A stretch of DNA of 47,416 bases from Clostridiales bacterium. GTDB lineage: Bacteria; Bacillota; Clostridia; Lachnospirales; Lachnospiraceae. Both the position numbers and the translations under genes were made by a program. Shown here piece by piece: positions 8,263-15,666 of this stretch. The notes under the pieces were generated by a model. It made no database searches. It was not told the DNA's origin and saw only the letters and a program-made list of their open reading frames with translations. The stretch's first letter is position 1. Each line of letters begins with the position of its first letter. Location of the stretch: positions 1 to 47,416 of the forward strand of contig DUQV01000043.1 of NCBI GenBank assembly GCA_012837605.1, read 5' to 3'.

Positions 8263-9258
8263 ATGACTATAAGACGGTTAAGATATTACATTTCAAATGA
8301 AACCGATCCGTATAGGAACCTGGCTCTTGAGGAATATCTTTTGCATAATGTAACGGAGGATGAGTGCATTCTTTATCTGTGGCAGAACGAAAAAACCGTT
8401 GTAATAGGAATAAATCAAAATCCATGGAAAGAATGCAAGGTTAAGGAGCTTAATGAAGATGGGGGCAGGCTTGTAAGAAGGTTGTCCGGTGGAGGAGCGG
8501 TATATCATGATTTGGGCAATCTTAATTTTACATTTATTATGACGAAGGATAACTATGATGTTGAGAGGCAGCTTGAGGTTATTATTAAGGCTGTGAACAG
8601 TTTAGGTATAAGGGCTGTCAAGTCGGGAAGAAATGATATTACTGTTGATGGAAGAAAGTTTTCAGGGAATGCATTTTATTCCATAGGAGGCAAATGCTAT
8701 CATCATGGAACTATTCTGGTAGATGTGGATATGCCAAGTCTTTCAAAGTATCTGAATGTATCAAAGACTAAACTTATATCAAAGGGTGTGGATTCCGTAA
8801 GAAAAAGGGTAACCAATCTTAAGGAATACAGACCGGAGCTTAGTATGGATATGCTTAAGAATGAGCTTCTGCAGGCCTTCAGGAAAACCTACGGATTGGA
8901 GCTTGCCCGTATAGAAGATGCGGAGTTTTCGCAGGATACGATTAAAGCGGGAATAGAGAAATTCTCCTCATGGGAATGGAATTTCGGAAGAAAGATAGAG
9001 TTTAGCGATAGCCTTGAAAGGAGATTTGATTGGGGAGATATTGAGTTACAGATGGTAGTTGAGAGCGGTATCATAAAGGATTGCCGGGTATATTCGGACG
9101 CTCTTGATACAGAGATTTTTGAGATACTTCCAAAGCTTCTGATCGGATGCAGGTTTTCTGCCGGGGAAATGGAAGAGGTCTTAAGGGAAATTGATGCGGA
9201 AGATAATAAGATCCGGATGATTGAGGATATAATTACGCTTATTCGTGAGGAAATATAA
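8263..9258 (+). CDS. lplA: Lipoate-protein ligase A
   Basis: LplA activates free lipoate with ATP and attaches it to a lysine of carrier proteins, here most plausibly GcvH K62. The catalytic domain shows RRLSGGGAVYHDLGNLNFTF, the conserved lysine region GRKFSGNAFY and the HHGTILVDVDM strand. The C-terminal accessory domain (about residue 240-331) is present, so this is a full-length, single-chain ligase. An upstream GTG at 8260 is in frame. I chose the ATG at 8263, but the purine-rich AGAAGAGAGAG is very close to either, so the start is uncertain by one codon. It follows the dispersed repeat, which separates it from gcvPB without a terminator. Confidence 0.93.
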   Translation: MTIRRLRYYISNETDPYRNLALEEYLLHNVTEDECILYLWQNEKTVVIGINQNPWKECKVKELNEDGGRLVRRLSGGGAVYHDLGNLNFTFIMTKDNYDVERQLEVIIKAVNSLGIRAVKSGRNDITVDGRKFSGNAFYSIGGKCYHHGTILVDVDMPSLSKYLNVSKTKLISKGVDSVRKRVTNLKEYRPELSMDMLKNELLQAFRKTYGLELARIEDAEFSQDTIKAGIEKFSSWEWNFGRKIEFSDSLERRFDWGDIELQMVVESGIIKDCRVYSDALDTEIFEILPKLLIGCRFSAGEMEEVLREIDAEDNKIRMIEDIITLIREEI

Positions 9259-9303
9259 TGGAAATCCTTTCTTATGACAGTATGATACTCAGGAGGAAAT
9301 ATA

Positions 9304-10737
9304 ATGGAAAGTTATGATTTGATAGTGATAGGCTCCGGTCCCGGAGGTTATGTGGCGGCCATAAAGGCGGCAAAGCTTGGGAAAAGGACAGCCGTTATAG
9401 AAAAAGGAAAGATTGGCGGTACCTGCCTTAACCGGGGATGCATACCGACAAAGACATTGATGCACAGCACTCATTTTCTTGCAGAGGCAAGGAATATGGA
9501 GAAAACAGGCATAGCATTTACAGATTTAAGCATTGATTACAGCAGGCTTATGGGAAGAAAGGATGAGGTGGTTGATAAGATTCGAAACGGTATTGAATCT
9601 CTTTTCAAAGCAAATGGCATCAAGGTTTATAATGGAACAGCCACAATAACATCTCACAGTACTGTAAGAGTTAAGTTCCAAAACAAAACAGTGCCTCAAA
9701 GCGAGCCGGATGCAATTGATTTGGAAGCAAAAAACATCCTGATTGCAACAGGCTCAGTACCTGTTATTCCAAAAATTGAAGGAGCTAACCTTGAAAATGT
9801 AATAACAAGTGATGAGCTGCTGGACGGAGAGGGAAGGCTTTATGATAAGCTTCTAATAATAGGCGGCGGTGTAATAGGTATAGAGATGGCCACTATTTAT
9901 AATGAACTTGGCTGCGAAGTGGAAATTATTGAGGCTTTGGACAGGATATTACCCGGTATGGACAAAGAAATTTCCCAAAGTATTGCCATGGGTCTGAAGA
10001 AGAAGGGTATAAAAATTCACACAGGAGCCAAGGTGGTTAAGATCTCGGAGGGCGGCTTAGGCGGACTGATATGTGAATATATTGAAAAGGATAATATTAA
10101 ATCGACTGAAGCAGAGGGTATTCTGCTGTCTGTGGGAAGACGTTCATATACGGAAGGATTATTCAGTGAAGATGTGACTCCTGAGATGGACGGAGCGCAT
10201 ATTAAGGTTAATGCTGATTTTGAAACAAGTATTCCCGGTCTATATGCAATAGGAGATGTGATTCGGGGGAAACAGCTTGCCCATGCGGCCTCATCACAGG
10301 GTATAGCTGCAGTGGAAAGAATATGCGGACTTAATCCTTCCATTGATTTAGATGTAATTCCGTCATGCATCTATACGATACCGGAGGTTGCTTCTGTGGG
10401 GATGAGTGAAACGGAAGCTAAAGACTTGGGCTATGAGGTGAAGATCGGCAAATACCCTATGCTTGGAAACAGTAAGACGCTGCTGTCCATGGGAGAGCGG
10501 GGCTTTATAAAGCTGGTATGTGATGCCGATACAGGAAGACTCTTAGGGGCACAGCTTCTGTGCGACAGAGCGACTGATATTGTTGGTGAACTGGCTTTGG
10601 CAATATCTAAGAAGCTAACCTATAAGGATTTGGAGTCGATTATTCGCCCGCATCCTACTTATGAAGAGGCCATAACTGAGGCTGCGGGTGATATAGATAA
10701 TATGGCTGTTCACGTTATGCCCAGAAGGACATTATAG
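9304..10737 (+). CDS. lpdA: Dihydrolipoyl dehydrogenase (glycine cleavage L-protein)
   Basis: This flavoenzyme reoxidises the dihydrolipoyl arm of GcvH with NAD+. The 477 residues show the FAD motif IGSGPGGYVAAIKAAKLG, the redox-active disulfide GGTCLNRGCIPT, the NAD motif IIGGGVIGIEMATIYNELG, the second FAD motif GLYAIGDV, and the catalytic His-Glu in HPTYEEAITEA near the C-terminus. There is no N-terminal lipoyl domain. AGGAGG precedes the ATG. It is the last gene of the gcv operon. No 2-oxoacid dehydrogenase genes are in the window, so its role here is most likely glycine cleavage. Confidence 0.95.
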   Translation: MESYDLIVIGSGPGGYVAAIKAAKLGKRTAVIEKGKIGGTCLNRGCIPTKTLMHSTHFLAEARNMEKTGIAFTDLSIDYSRLMGRKDEVVDKIRNGIESLFKANGIKVYNGTATITSHSTVRVKFQNKTVPQSEPDAIDLEAKNILIATGSVPVIPKIEGANLENVITSDELLDGEGRLYDKLLIIGGGVIGIEMATIYNELGCEVEIIEALDRILPGMDKEISQSIAMGLKKKGIKIHTGAKVVKISEGGLGGLICEYIEKDNIKSTEAEGILLSVGRRSYTEGLFSEDVTPEMDGAHIKVNADFETSIPGLYAIGDVIRGKQLAHAASSQGIAAVERICGLNPSIDLDVIPSCIYTIPEVASVGMSETEAKDLGYEVKIGKYPMLGNSKTLLSMGERGFIKLVCDADTGRLLGAQLLCDRATDIVGELALAISKKLTYKDLESIIRPHPTYEEAITEAAGDIDNMAVHVMPRRTL

Positions 10738-10748
10738 GGCATTATTCA

Positions 10749-10760
10749 GAACAATTGTTT
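10749..10760 (+). promoter_or_regulatory. LexA-like (SOS) box 1
   Basis: GAACAATTGTTT fits the Gram-positive LexA/DinR pattern GAAC-N4-GTTY. It lies 10 bases upstream of the -35 element at 10771. A second, near-identical box lies across the expected transcription start. Confidence 0.55.
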
Positions 10761-10770
10761 GTATTTTATA

Positions 10771-10799
10771 TTGACTTGTTCCTTCTGATTTGTTATAAT
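10771..10799 (+). promoter_or_regulatory. Consensus sigma-A promoter of the radical SAM gene
   Basis: TTGACT (10771-10776), 17 bases, TATAAT (10794-10799). Transcription should start near 10806, inside the second LexA-like box. The promoter separates this gene pair from the gcv operon. Confidence 0.85.
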
Positions 10800-10805
10800 G
10801 AATTA

Positions 10806-10817
10806 GAACAAATGTTT
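10806..10817 (+). promoter_or_regulatory. LexA-like (SOS) box 2
   Basis: GAACAAATGTTT repeats box 1 with one difference in the extended 14-mer core. It lies 57 bases downstream of box 1 and over the predicted start site, the usual position for repression. Confidence 0.55.
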
Positions 10818-10835
10818 GCTTTGCAGGAGGAACAT

Positions 10836-12353
10836 ATGATTATTCAAGAAGGTATGTCAATCCAAAGGAAATTGGAGATTCTGTCCGATGCTGCGAAATT
10901 TGATGTAGCCTGTACTTCCAGCGGTGTAGACCGTAAGGGCAATCAAACAGGTATCGGAAACAGTCTTGCCTGCGGTATTTGCCATACCTTTTCTGCTGAC
11001 GGAAGATGCATATCATTGCTAAAGATATTGTTTACAAATGAATGTATATTTGATTGCAAATACTGCATTAACCGCTCATCTAATGATGTGGTTCGGGCTT
11101 CATTTACCCCGAAAGAGTTATGTGAGCTGACCATAGAGTTTTACCGGAGAAATTATATTGAAGGGTTATTCTTAAGCTCCGGAATAAAGGTGAGTCCAAA
11201 TCATACTATGGAGCTGATTTTTGAAACATTAAGAATGCTTAGGGAAGAGTATCATTTTAACGGATATATTCATTGTAAGGCTATTCCGGGTTCTGATCCT
11301 GTGTTAATCGAGGCTATAGGATGGTATGCAGACAGAATGAGTGTTAATCTGGAGTTTCCGACAGCCGAGAGCCTTAAGCAATTAGCTCCGCATAAGAACA
11401 GAAAGAATATTCTTAAGCCTATGCGTCAGATACAGCTTAGAAGAGAAAGTAATAATGAATATTTAGGGATACACGATAATAAACAACCGCATTATAATGC
11501 TCCGGTACTAAGGGACGATGTTTTCGGTATGGATTCTATATATAATAAAGGACCAAGCAACGATAACAGTCTTCTGAAGATTGACGATGTGAATTATAAA
11601 GGCGGCATTTCTTTATATAAGAGACCATCCATAAAAAGGGATAAGTTCGTCCCTGCAGGGCAGAGCACTCAGATGATTATCGGAGCTACTGAAGAAAGTG
11701 ATTATCAGATAATGTCAGTCTCTCAGTCTTTATATGATAATTTCAACTTAAAGCGAGTATTCTATTCGGCATTTGTAAATGTTAATGATGACAGTAATTT
11801 GCCGTCCACACAAGACGGTCCGCCTTTGCTGCGTGAGCATCGCTTATATCAGGCGGATTGGTTAATCAGGTTTTATGGCTTTAGGATTTCTGAGCTTCTG
11901 ACTGAGAAGAACCCTAATTTTAATGTATTTCTTGATCCGAAATGTGATTGGGCTATCAGACATTTGGAGATGTTTCCGGTGGAAGTTAACAAGGCGGATT
12001 ATCGAACTTTACTTAGAGTTCCCGGTATTGGTGTAAATTCCGCACGAAGAATAATTGCGGCACGTAAAACTGCTGTGCTTGGTTTTAAAGATTTAAAAGC
12101 AATGGGTATCGTACTGAAAAGAGCTGTATACTTCATAACCTGTAACGGCAGGATGATGTACCCGATAAAACTGAATGAGGATTTTATCACCAGAGAGCTT
12201 CTGACCGCTAATGACAGACTTCCATATGGAATTGACAGAGATATTACCTACAAACAGCTGTCATTATTTGATGATATAAGCTTTAAGTCTGATTATAAGC
12301 AGGATGCCAAGACGGACATCAAGCTTGTGCCGCAGAGATATTCACCGATTTAG
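10836..12353 (+). CDS. Putative DNA modification/repair radical SAM protein (TIGR03916-like)
   Basis: This protein belongs to a radical SAM family whose gene is habitually next to a TIGR03915/uracil-DNA-glycosylase-related gene, as here. The reaction is not known. Visible features are an N-terminal cysteine-rich stretch (CTSSGVD, CGICHTFSADGRC), the radical SAM motif CIFDCKYC (C70, C74, C77), and a C-terminal helix-hairpin-helix LRVPGIGVNSARRIIAARK, a DNA-binding motif. The ORF track starts at 10755, but the promoter and operators lie there. I use the ATG at 10836 with GCAGGAGG in front, giving 505 residues. That is longer than I remember for the family (roughly 420). The excess is mostly a hydrophilic Asn/Asp/Tyr-rich insert at about residue 203-266. 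Confidence 0.88.
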   Translation: MIIQEGMSIQRKLEILSDAAKFDVACTSSGVDRKGNQTGIGNSLACGICHTFSADGRCISLLKILFTNECIFDCKYCINRSSNDVVRASFTPKELCELTIEFYRRNYIEGLFLSSGIKVSPNHTMELIFETLRMLREEYHFNGYIHCKAIPGSDPVLIEAIGWYADRMSVNLEFPTAESLKQLAPHKNRKNILKPMRQIQLRRESNNEYLGIHDNKQPHYNAPVLRDDVFGMDSIYNKGPSNDNSLLKIDDVNYKGGISLYKRPSIKRDKFVPAGQSTQMIIGATEESDYQIMSVSQSLYDNFNLKRVFYSAFVNVNDDSNLPSTQDGPPLLREHRLYQADWLIRFYGFRISELLTEKNPNFNVFLDPKCDWAIRHLEMFPVEVNKADYRTLLRVPGIGVNSARRIIAARKTAVLGFKDLKAMGIVLKRAVYFITCNGRMMYPIKLNEDFITRELLTANDRLPYGIDRDITYKQLSLFDDISFKSDYKQDAKTDIKLVPQRYSPI

Positions 12354-12418
12354 TTCGTATGACAGACTTATACCACAGAGATTTTTGTTGGCTTAATCCG
12401 ATCATTTGGAGGTTTATT

Positions 12419-13213
12419 ATGGATAACACCAAAATATTCGTTTGTGAGAACAGCATTGACGGGATCTTTACTGCGATTTATCAGGCTTGGAGTTCAGGCT
12501 ATGGACATGCTAACGTAAAGATTGAAGAACAATGCGACAAGAATAATTATTCAAATATGGAGCTGTTCTCAGAATATATTATTGTAAAGACTGATTTTGA
12601 TAAGGCATTGAAGGTCTCTAAGTCTGTTAAGAATAAGATTTCCCAAGAGGCTTTTGATATGGTTTGTCGGGCTGCTTTGTCCGACTATCAGGGAAAGGGA
12701 GATTTGATATACAGATTCCTGATTCTTGGTTTTCATATGGGAGGCAAGATAGTAAACCATTTAAGTCATGAGGTGGTTAACCGGATATTTAAGCTGAACA
12801 GATATGTTAATTATGAGGTGCATCATCTGCTTGGATTTATCCGATTCTCCGAACAGGACAACAGGATACTGACATCCATAATTCACCCCAAGAATAATGT
12901 GCTTTCATTGGTGACACCGCATTTTGCGGATAGGCTACCTAATGAAAAATTTGTTATATTTGACGGAAACAGGAATATCTGCTCACTCCATGTGCCGGGC
13001 AAATCTTGGATTATTGCTGAGATACCCGGAATTGAAAAAAATGACTGTCGGGATATTGTTGATGATGAATATGGTAATCTGTGGAAAGCGTTTTTTGATA
13101 ACATTGCTATCAAAGAGAGAGTTAATCCCAAGCTTCAGAGAAACAATCTTCCTTTACGATTTAGAAAGGATATGACCGAATTTATTACAGGAAATGCAAT
13201 CTCTACGCTTTAG
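12419..13213 (+). CDS. TIGR03915 family probable DNA metabolism protein
   Basis: This is the habitual partner of the radical SAM protein just upstream. In other genomes this domain is also fused to a uracil-DNA-glycosylase-like domain; here it stands alone. The product has 264 residues beginning MDNTKIFVCENSIDGIFTAIYQAW, a typical family start. Later comes HEVVNRIFKLNRYVNYEVHHLLGFIRF and the DRLPNEKFVIFDGNRN region. I start at 12419, where GGAGG sits seven bases upstream, rather than at the track's 12359. It is 65 bases after the radical SAM stop with no terminator, so it shares the LexA-like promoter. Function is inferred only from this association; no catalytic motif is evident to me. Confidence 0.85.
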   Translation: MDNTKIFVCENSIDGIFTAIYQAWSSGYGHANVKIEEQCDKNNYSNMELFSEYIIVKTDFDKALKVSKSVKNKISQEAFDMVCRAALSDYQGKGDLIYRFLILGFHMGGKIVNHLSHEVVNRIFKLNRYVNYEVHHLLGFIRFSEQDNRILTSIIHPKNNVLSLVTPHFADRLPNEKFVIFDGNRNICSLHVPGKSWIIAEIPGIEKNDCRDIVDDEYGNLWKAFFDNIAIKERVNPKLQRNNLPLRFRKDMTEFITGNAISTL

Positions 13214-13293
13214 TAAGTGAATGTGCATAATTCATTTTTCATTGAGGAATACTAAGCGAGTAAACAATATCAAGAATTTAAGGAGGAGTACTC

Positions 13294-13656
13294 ATGAAAA
13301 AGAGAATGGGCATATTCATTGCCTTATGCTGTGTTATAATGATTGCATTTTCGGCATGTGCTGCAAATGAGCAAGATAATACCAATCCTACACGAAGAAA
13401 TACTGACGGTACAAATAATAACAATACTACTAATAACTGGGATGGTGATGCAACTAACGGTTCTAACAGAGACAATAATGCAACGAGTGATTTTAACAAT
13501 ACACCCGGAGGTGGCGGCAATAGTAACACCACGGGAGGAACAACCGGAGGCACAAATAATAACACTACCGGCGGAACAACCGGTAATACTACAGGTGGGA
13601 CAACCGGTGGCATGAACGGCGGAGCCGGTACGGACACCAGATCTACCATTCCGTAG
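13294..13656 (+). CDS. Low-complexity Asn/Thr/Gly-rich lipoprotein
   Basis: A signal peptide MKKRMGIFIALCCVIMIAFSACA ends in the lipobox FSAC, so C22 should be lipidated and the protein held on the outer face of the membrane. The remaining ~100 residues have no globular look. They are an Asn/Thr/Asp-rich part followed by repeats of the type TTGGTTGG/NNNTTGG. I know no function. Such tails act as spacers or are simple-sequence expansions. AAGGAGGAG precedes the ATG and a terminator follows at 13697. The antisense frame (13278-13649) is its shadow. Confidence 0.8.
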   Translation: MKKRMGIFIALCCVIMIAFSACAANEQDNTNPTRRNTDGTNNNNTTNNWDGDATNGSNRDNNATSDFNNTPGGGGNSNTTGGTTGGTNNNTTGGTTGNTTGGTTGGMNGGAGTDTRSTIP

Positions 13657-13696
13657 AGTTGTAAATATTAATGAGTGTTTTGAGAATGTTTAAAAT

Positions 13697-13733
13697 AAAA
13701 ATCCTTCAGGTTTATAGTGCCGGGAGGATTTTT
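13697..13733 (+). terminator. Terminator after the lipoprotein gene
   Basis: AAAAATCCT (13697-13705) pairs with AGGATTTTT (13725-13733), 41 bases past the stop. The T-run is part of the stem, so it can work on either strand. Confidence 0.75.
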
Positions 13734-13752
13734 GCCATATTATAAATGTTTA

Positions 13753-13840
13753 GTTCAACTTGTCGAACCATTAGGTTCAACTTGTCTAACCAATTCGCAT
13801 GACTTGCCTAACCAATTCGCATGACTTGCCTAACCAATTT
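13753..13840. repeat. Four tandem copies of a 22-bp repeat
   Basis: Four contiguous 22-mers begin at 13753, 13775, 13797 and 13819. The first two begin GTTCAACTTGTC, the last two GCATGACTTGCC, and all share ACTTG-YC-N-AACCA. Copies 3 and 4 differ only in the last base. The array lies between two convergent genes and codes for nothing I can recognise. Confidence 0.9.
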
Positions 13841-13871
13841 ACGTTCATCCATGGAATCTTTGTCTATAATT

Positions 13872-14300
13872 TTATGGATCAATCCGATTACCTCGGATAT
13901 TTCTGCATAGTATTTTTTCAAATATGAGTCCGGTCAGAAACCATATCGGAGCATAATCAAATCTTATTACTCCCTTAATATTAAGTTTTGCTTTACTGTA
14001 ATCCCAAGGACACGCTCTGTATTTTTTCAAAAGGACTCCTGTAGAGAATTCTGTTAAATATATAATTACTGCATATACACCTCCTCTTAGCAGAGCACTC
14101 CTTTTCTCCAGTCTTGAACAAATGGGAGATAAACATGCTGCCATTCCATATATAGGAAACATCCATACAGAAGTCCGACATAAAAGAGTTCTGTCATTCT
14201 TTTTCCACTTTTTAATGGAACATAAGCCTGTCCAGAAGCATTCAAGGCACCATCCGCATAGACCGCAGAGTATGAAATTTTTCATAAAATTTTTCTTCAT
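13872..14300 (-). CDS. CmpB-like putative ABC-transporter type IV membrane protein
   Basis: The 142 residues form three to four membrane segments and match the small CmpB family common in Lachnospiraceae. The N-terminus reads NFILCGLCGWCLECFWTGL, the middle TSVWMFPIYGMAA, and the end has the family block CPWDYSKAKLNIKGVIRFDYAP followed by WFLTG. Transport function is only a database label. The ORF track begins at a TTG (14360) with non-homologous residues. I use the ATG at 14300 because homology begins there, although no clear ribosome site is seen. It stands alone on the minus strand. Confidence 0.75.
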   Translation of the reverse strand: MKKNFMKNFILCGLCGWCLECFWTGLCSIKKWKKNDRTLLCRTSVWMFPIYGMAACLSPICSRLEKRSALLRGGVYAVIIYLTEFSTGVLLKKYRACPWDYSKAKLNIKGVIRFDYAPIWFLTGLIFEKILCRNIRGNRIDP

Positions 14301-14441
14301 AGATATAGTATCTGCTTTATGTGGTCTTCCTATGCTAAGATTGATAGATATTATTGTCAAACACTGAAAGGATAGTAAGAGTAGAATTGATTATACAAGA
14401 ATAAGGAAAGTAAAGGATAAACACCGATTACAAAGGAGAAT

Positions 14442-14495
14442 ATGCAGAAGAATAAAAATGCTAAAAGACAATCCATAGAACACAATGATGTTTAA
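14442..14495 (+). CDS. Possible 17-residue peptide gene
   Basis: This frame is too short for the ORF track. ATG at 14442 with AAAGGAG at ideal spacing opens a 17-codon frame, MQKNKNAKRQSIEHNDV, whose TAA overlaps the first base of a strong terminator. Ribosome site, frame and terminator together look like a minimal monocistronic unit. The peptide is basic and hydrophilic. I recognise no family and see no clear promoter, so chance is possible. Confidence 0.35.
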   Translation: MQKNKNAKRQSIEHNDV

Positions 14496-14527
14496 GCAAG
14501 CAAAAAAATTTTTGCTGGCTTTTTTTA
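14495..14527 (+). terminator. Strong terminator following the 17-codon frame
   Basis: AGCaAGCAAAAA pairs with TTTTTGCTgGCT, and a T7 run follows. No annotated plus-strand gene ends nearby, since the lipoprotein has its own terminator 760 bases back. It therefore points to an unannotated short transcript from about 14380-14495. Confidence 0.75.
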
Positions 14528-14703
14528 TATATATGTCTTATAATAAAATTTATATAATTTTCAAGAAAATATGTCCGATCTTATATAGAAGATATATGTG
14601 GTGATGAGCATATTATCTTACTTCGACCGATACAAAATCGTCTTGCAGGTACATCAAGTTTACTTGAAATACAGAAATAAGTAAAGAAAAAGGGGTTCAG
14701 TAA
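14528..14703 (+). promoter_or_regulatory. Upstream region of nfnAB with a short palindrome
   Basis: AT-rich leader before nfnA. TCAAGTTTACTTGA (14654-14667) is a perfect 6+2+6 palindrome 36 bases before the start codon and could be an operator. No clear -35/-10 pair is visible. A CCGATAC (14628) recalls a sigma-D -10 but has no matching -35. Confidence 0.3.
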
Positions 14704-15606
14704 ATGTCTGAAAATTATGAATACACCATTGTTAAAAAACTTAAACTTGCCGATGCAATATATCTTATGGATATAAAAGCACCCAGAGTGGCGGCTAATT
14801 GCTATCCGGGACAGTTTATAATACTTATTGTTGATGAAAAAGGTGAACGTATACCACTTACCATATGTGATTATGACAGAGCAGAGGGAACTGTGACTAT
14901 TGTTTTTCAGGCTCTGGGAAAATCTACGAAGTTATTGGCTGAATATGATGTGGGAGAGGCGGTTCGTGACTTTACCGGTCCTCTCGGTCAGGTCTCGGAG
15001 CTGGTGAAAATGCCAAGCGAGGAGTTAAAAAAGAAGAAGGTGCTTTTTGTTGCAGGCGGAGTGGGAGCAGCTCCTGTATATCCACAGATAAAGTGGATGA
15101 AGGAGAACGGATATGAAGCCGATTGCATTATAGGGGCAAGAAATAAGGAATTAGTCATTCTTGAGGATGAGATAAGAAAGTATGCTAAAAATGTCTATAT
15201 AACTACTGATGACGGCACATATGGAATGAAGGGAAATGTAAATGATGCAATTAAATATCTTGTAAATGAGAAGAAGAATATTTATGATATAATTGTAGCA
15301 ATTGGTCCTATGATTATGATGAAGTATGTATGTATTCTTACTAAAGAGCTTGAAATTAGGACTATAGTGAGCATGAACCCTATTATGGTTGATGGAACCG
15401 GTATGTGTGGAGCATGCAGATTAACTGTAGGTGATGAAGTTAAATTTGCCTGTGTGGACGGTCCGGAGTTTGACGGGCATCTGGTTAATTTTGATGAAGC
15501 CATGAAGCGTCTTTCAATGTACAAAACGGTTGAAGGCAGAAGTAAGCTCAGAGAGAAAGAGGGAGATACTCATCATCATAAGGGCTGTGAATGTCATAAT
15601 TCGTAA
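14704..15606 (+). CDS. nfnA: NfnA-type FAD/NAD-binding subunit of NADH-dependent ferredoxin:NADP+ oxidoreductase
   Basis: This is the small subunit of the electron-bifurcating transhydrogenase that couples NADH and reduced ferredoxin to NADPH formation (annotated elsewhere as sulfide/dihydroorotate dehydrogenase-like protein). The 300 residues show the FAD-binding barrel (GERIPLTICDYD), the NAD-binding VAGGVGAAPVYPQIKWM (about residue 116), and the cluster-binding GMCGACRLTVGDEVKFACVDGPEF, which holds a [2Fe-2S] centre. The tail DTHHHKGCECHNS is rich in His and Cys and lies beyond the conserved core, so it might bind metal. GTAAAG/AAAGGGG precedes the ATG. nfnB follows after 60 bases. Confidence 0.88.
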   Translation: MSENYEYTIVKKLKLADAIYLMDIKAPRVAANCYPGQFIILIVDEKGERIPLTICDYDRAEGTVTIVFQALGKSTKLLAEYDVGEAVRDFTGPLGQVSELVKMPSEELKKKKVLFVAGGVGAAPVYPQIKWMKENGYEADCIIGARNKELVILEDEIRKYAKNVYITTDDGTYGMKGNVNDAIKYLVNEKKNIYDIIVAIGPMIMMKYVCILTKELEIRTIVSMNPIMVDGTGMCGACRLTVGDEVKFACVDGPEFDGHLVNFDEAMKRLSMYKTVEGRSKLREKEGDTHHHKGCECHNS

Positions 15607-15666
15607 TACAGAATAAATATTCATTAATTAAACACTGGACTTTATTGATAAGGAGATTAGACTATT

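Noticed and set aside
13278-13649. Minus-strand 123-codon frame rich in Pro and Val
   Set aside because: It is the shadow of the Asn/Thr/Gly repeat lipoprotein. Repetitive codons on one strand keep the other open.
13753-13840. Tandem 22-mers as a CRISPR array
   Set aside because: The copies are directly contiguous with no spacers, and no cas gene is in the window.
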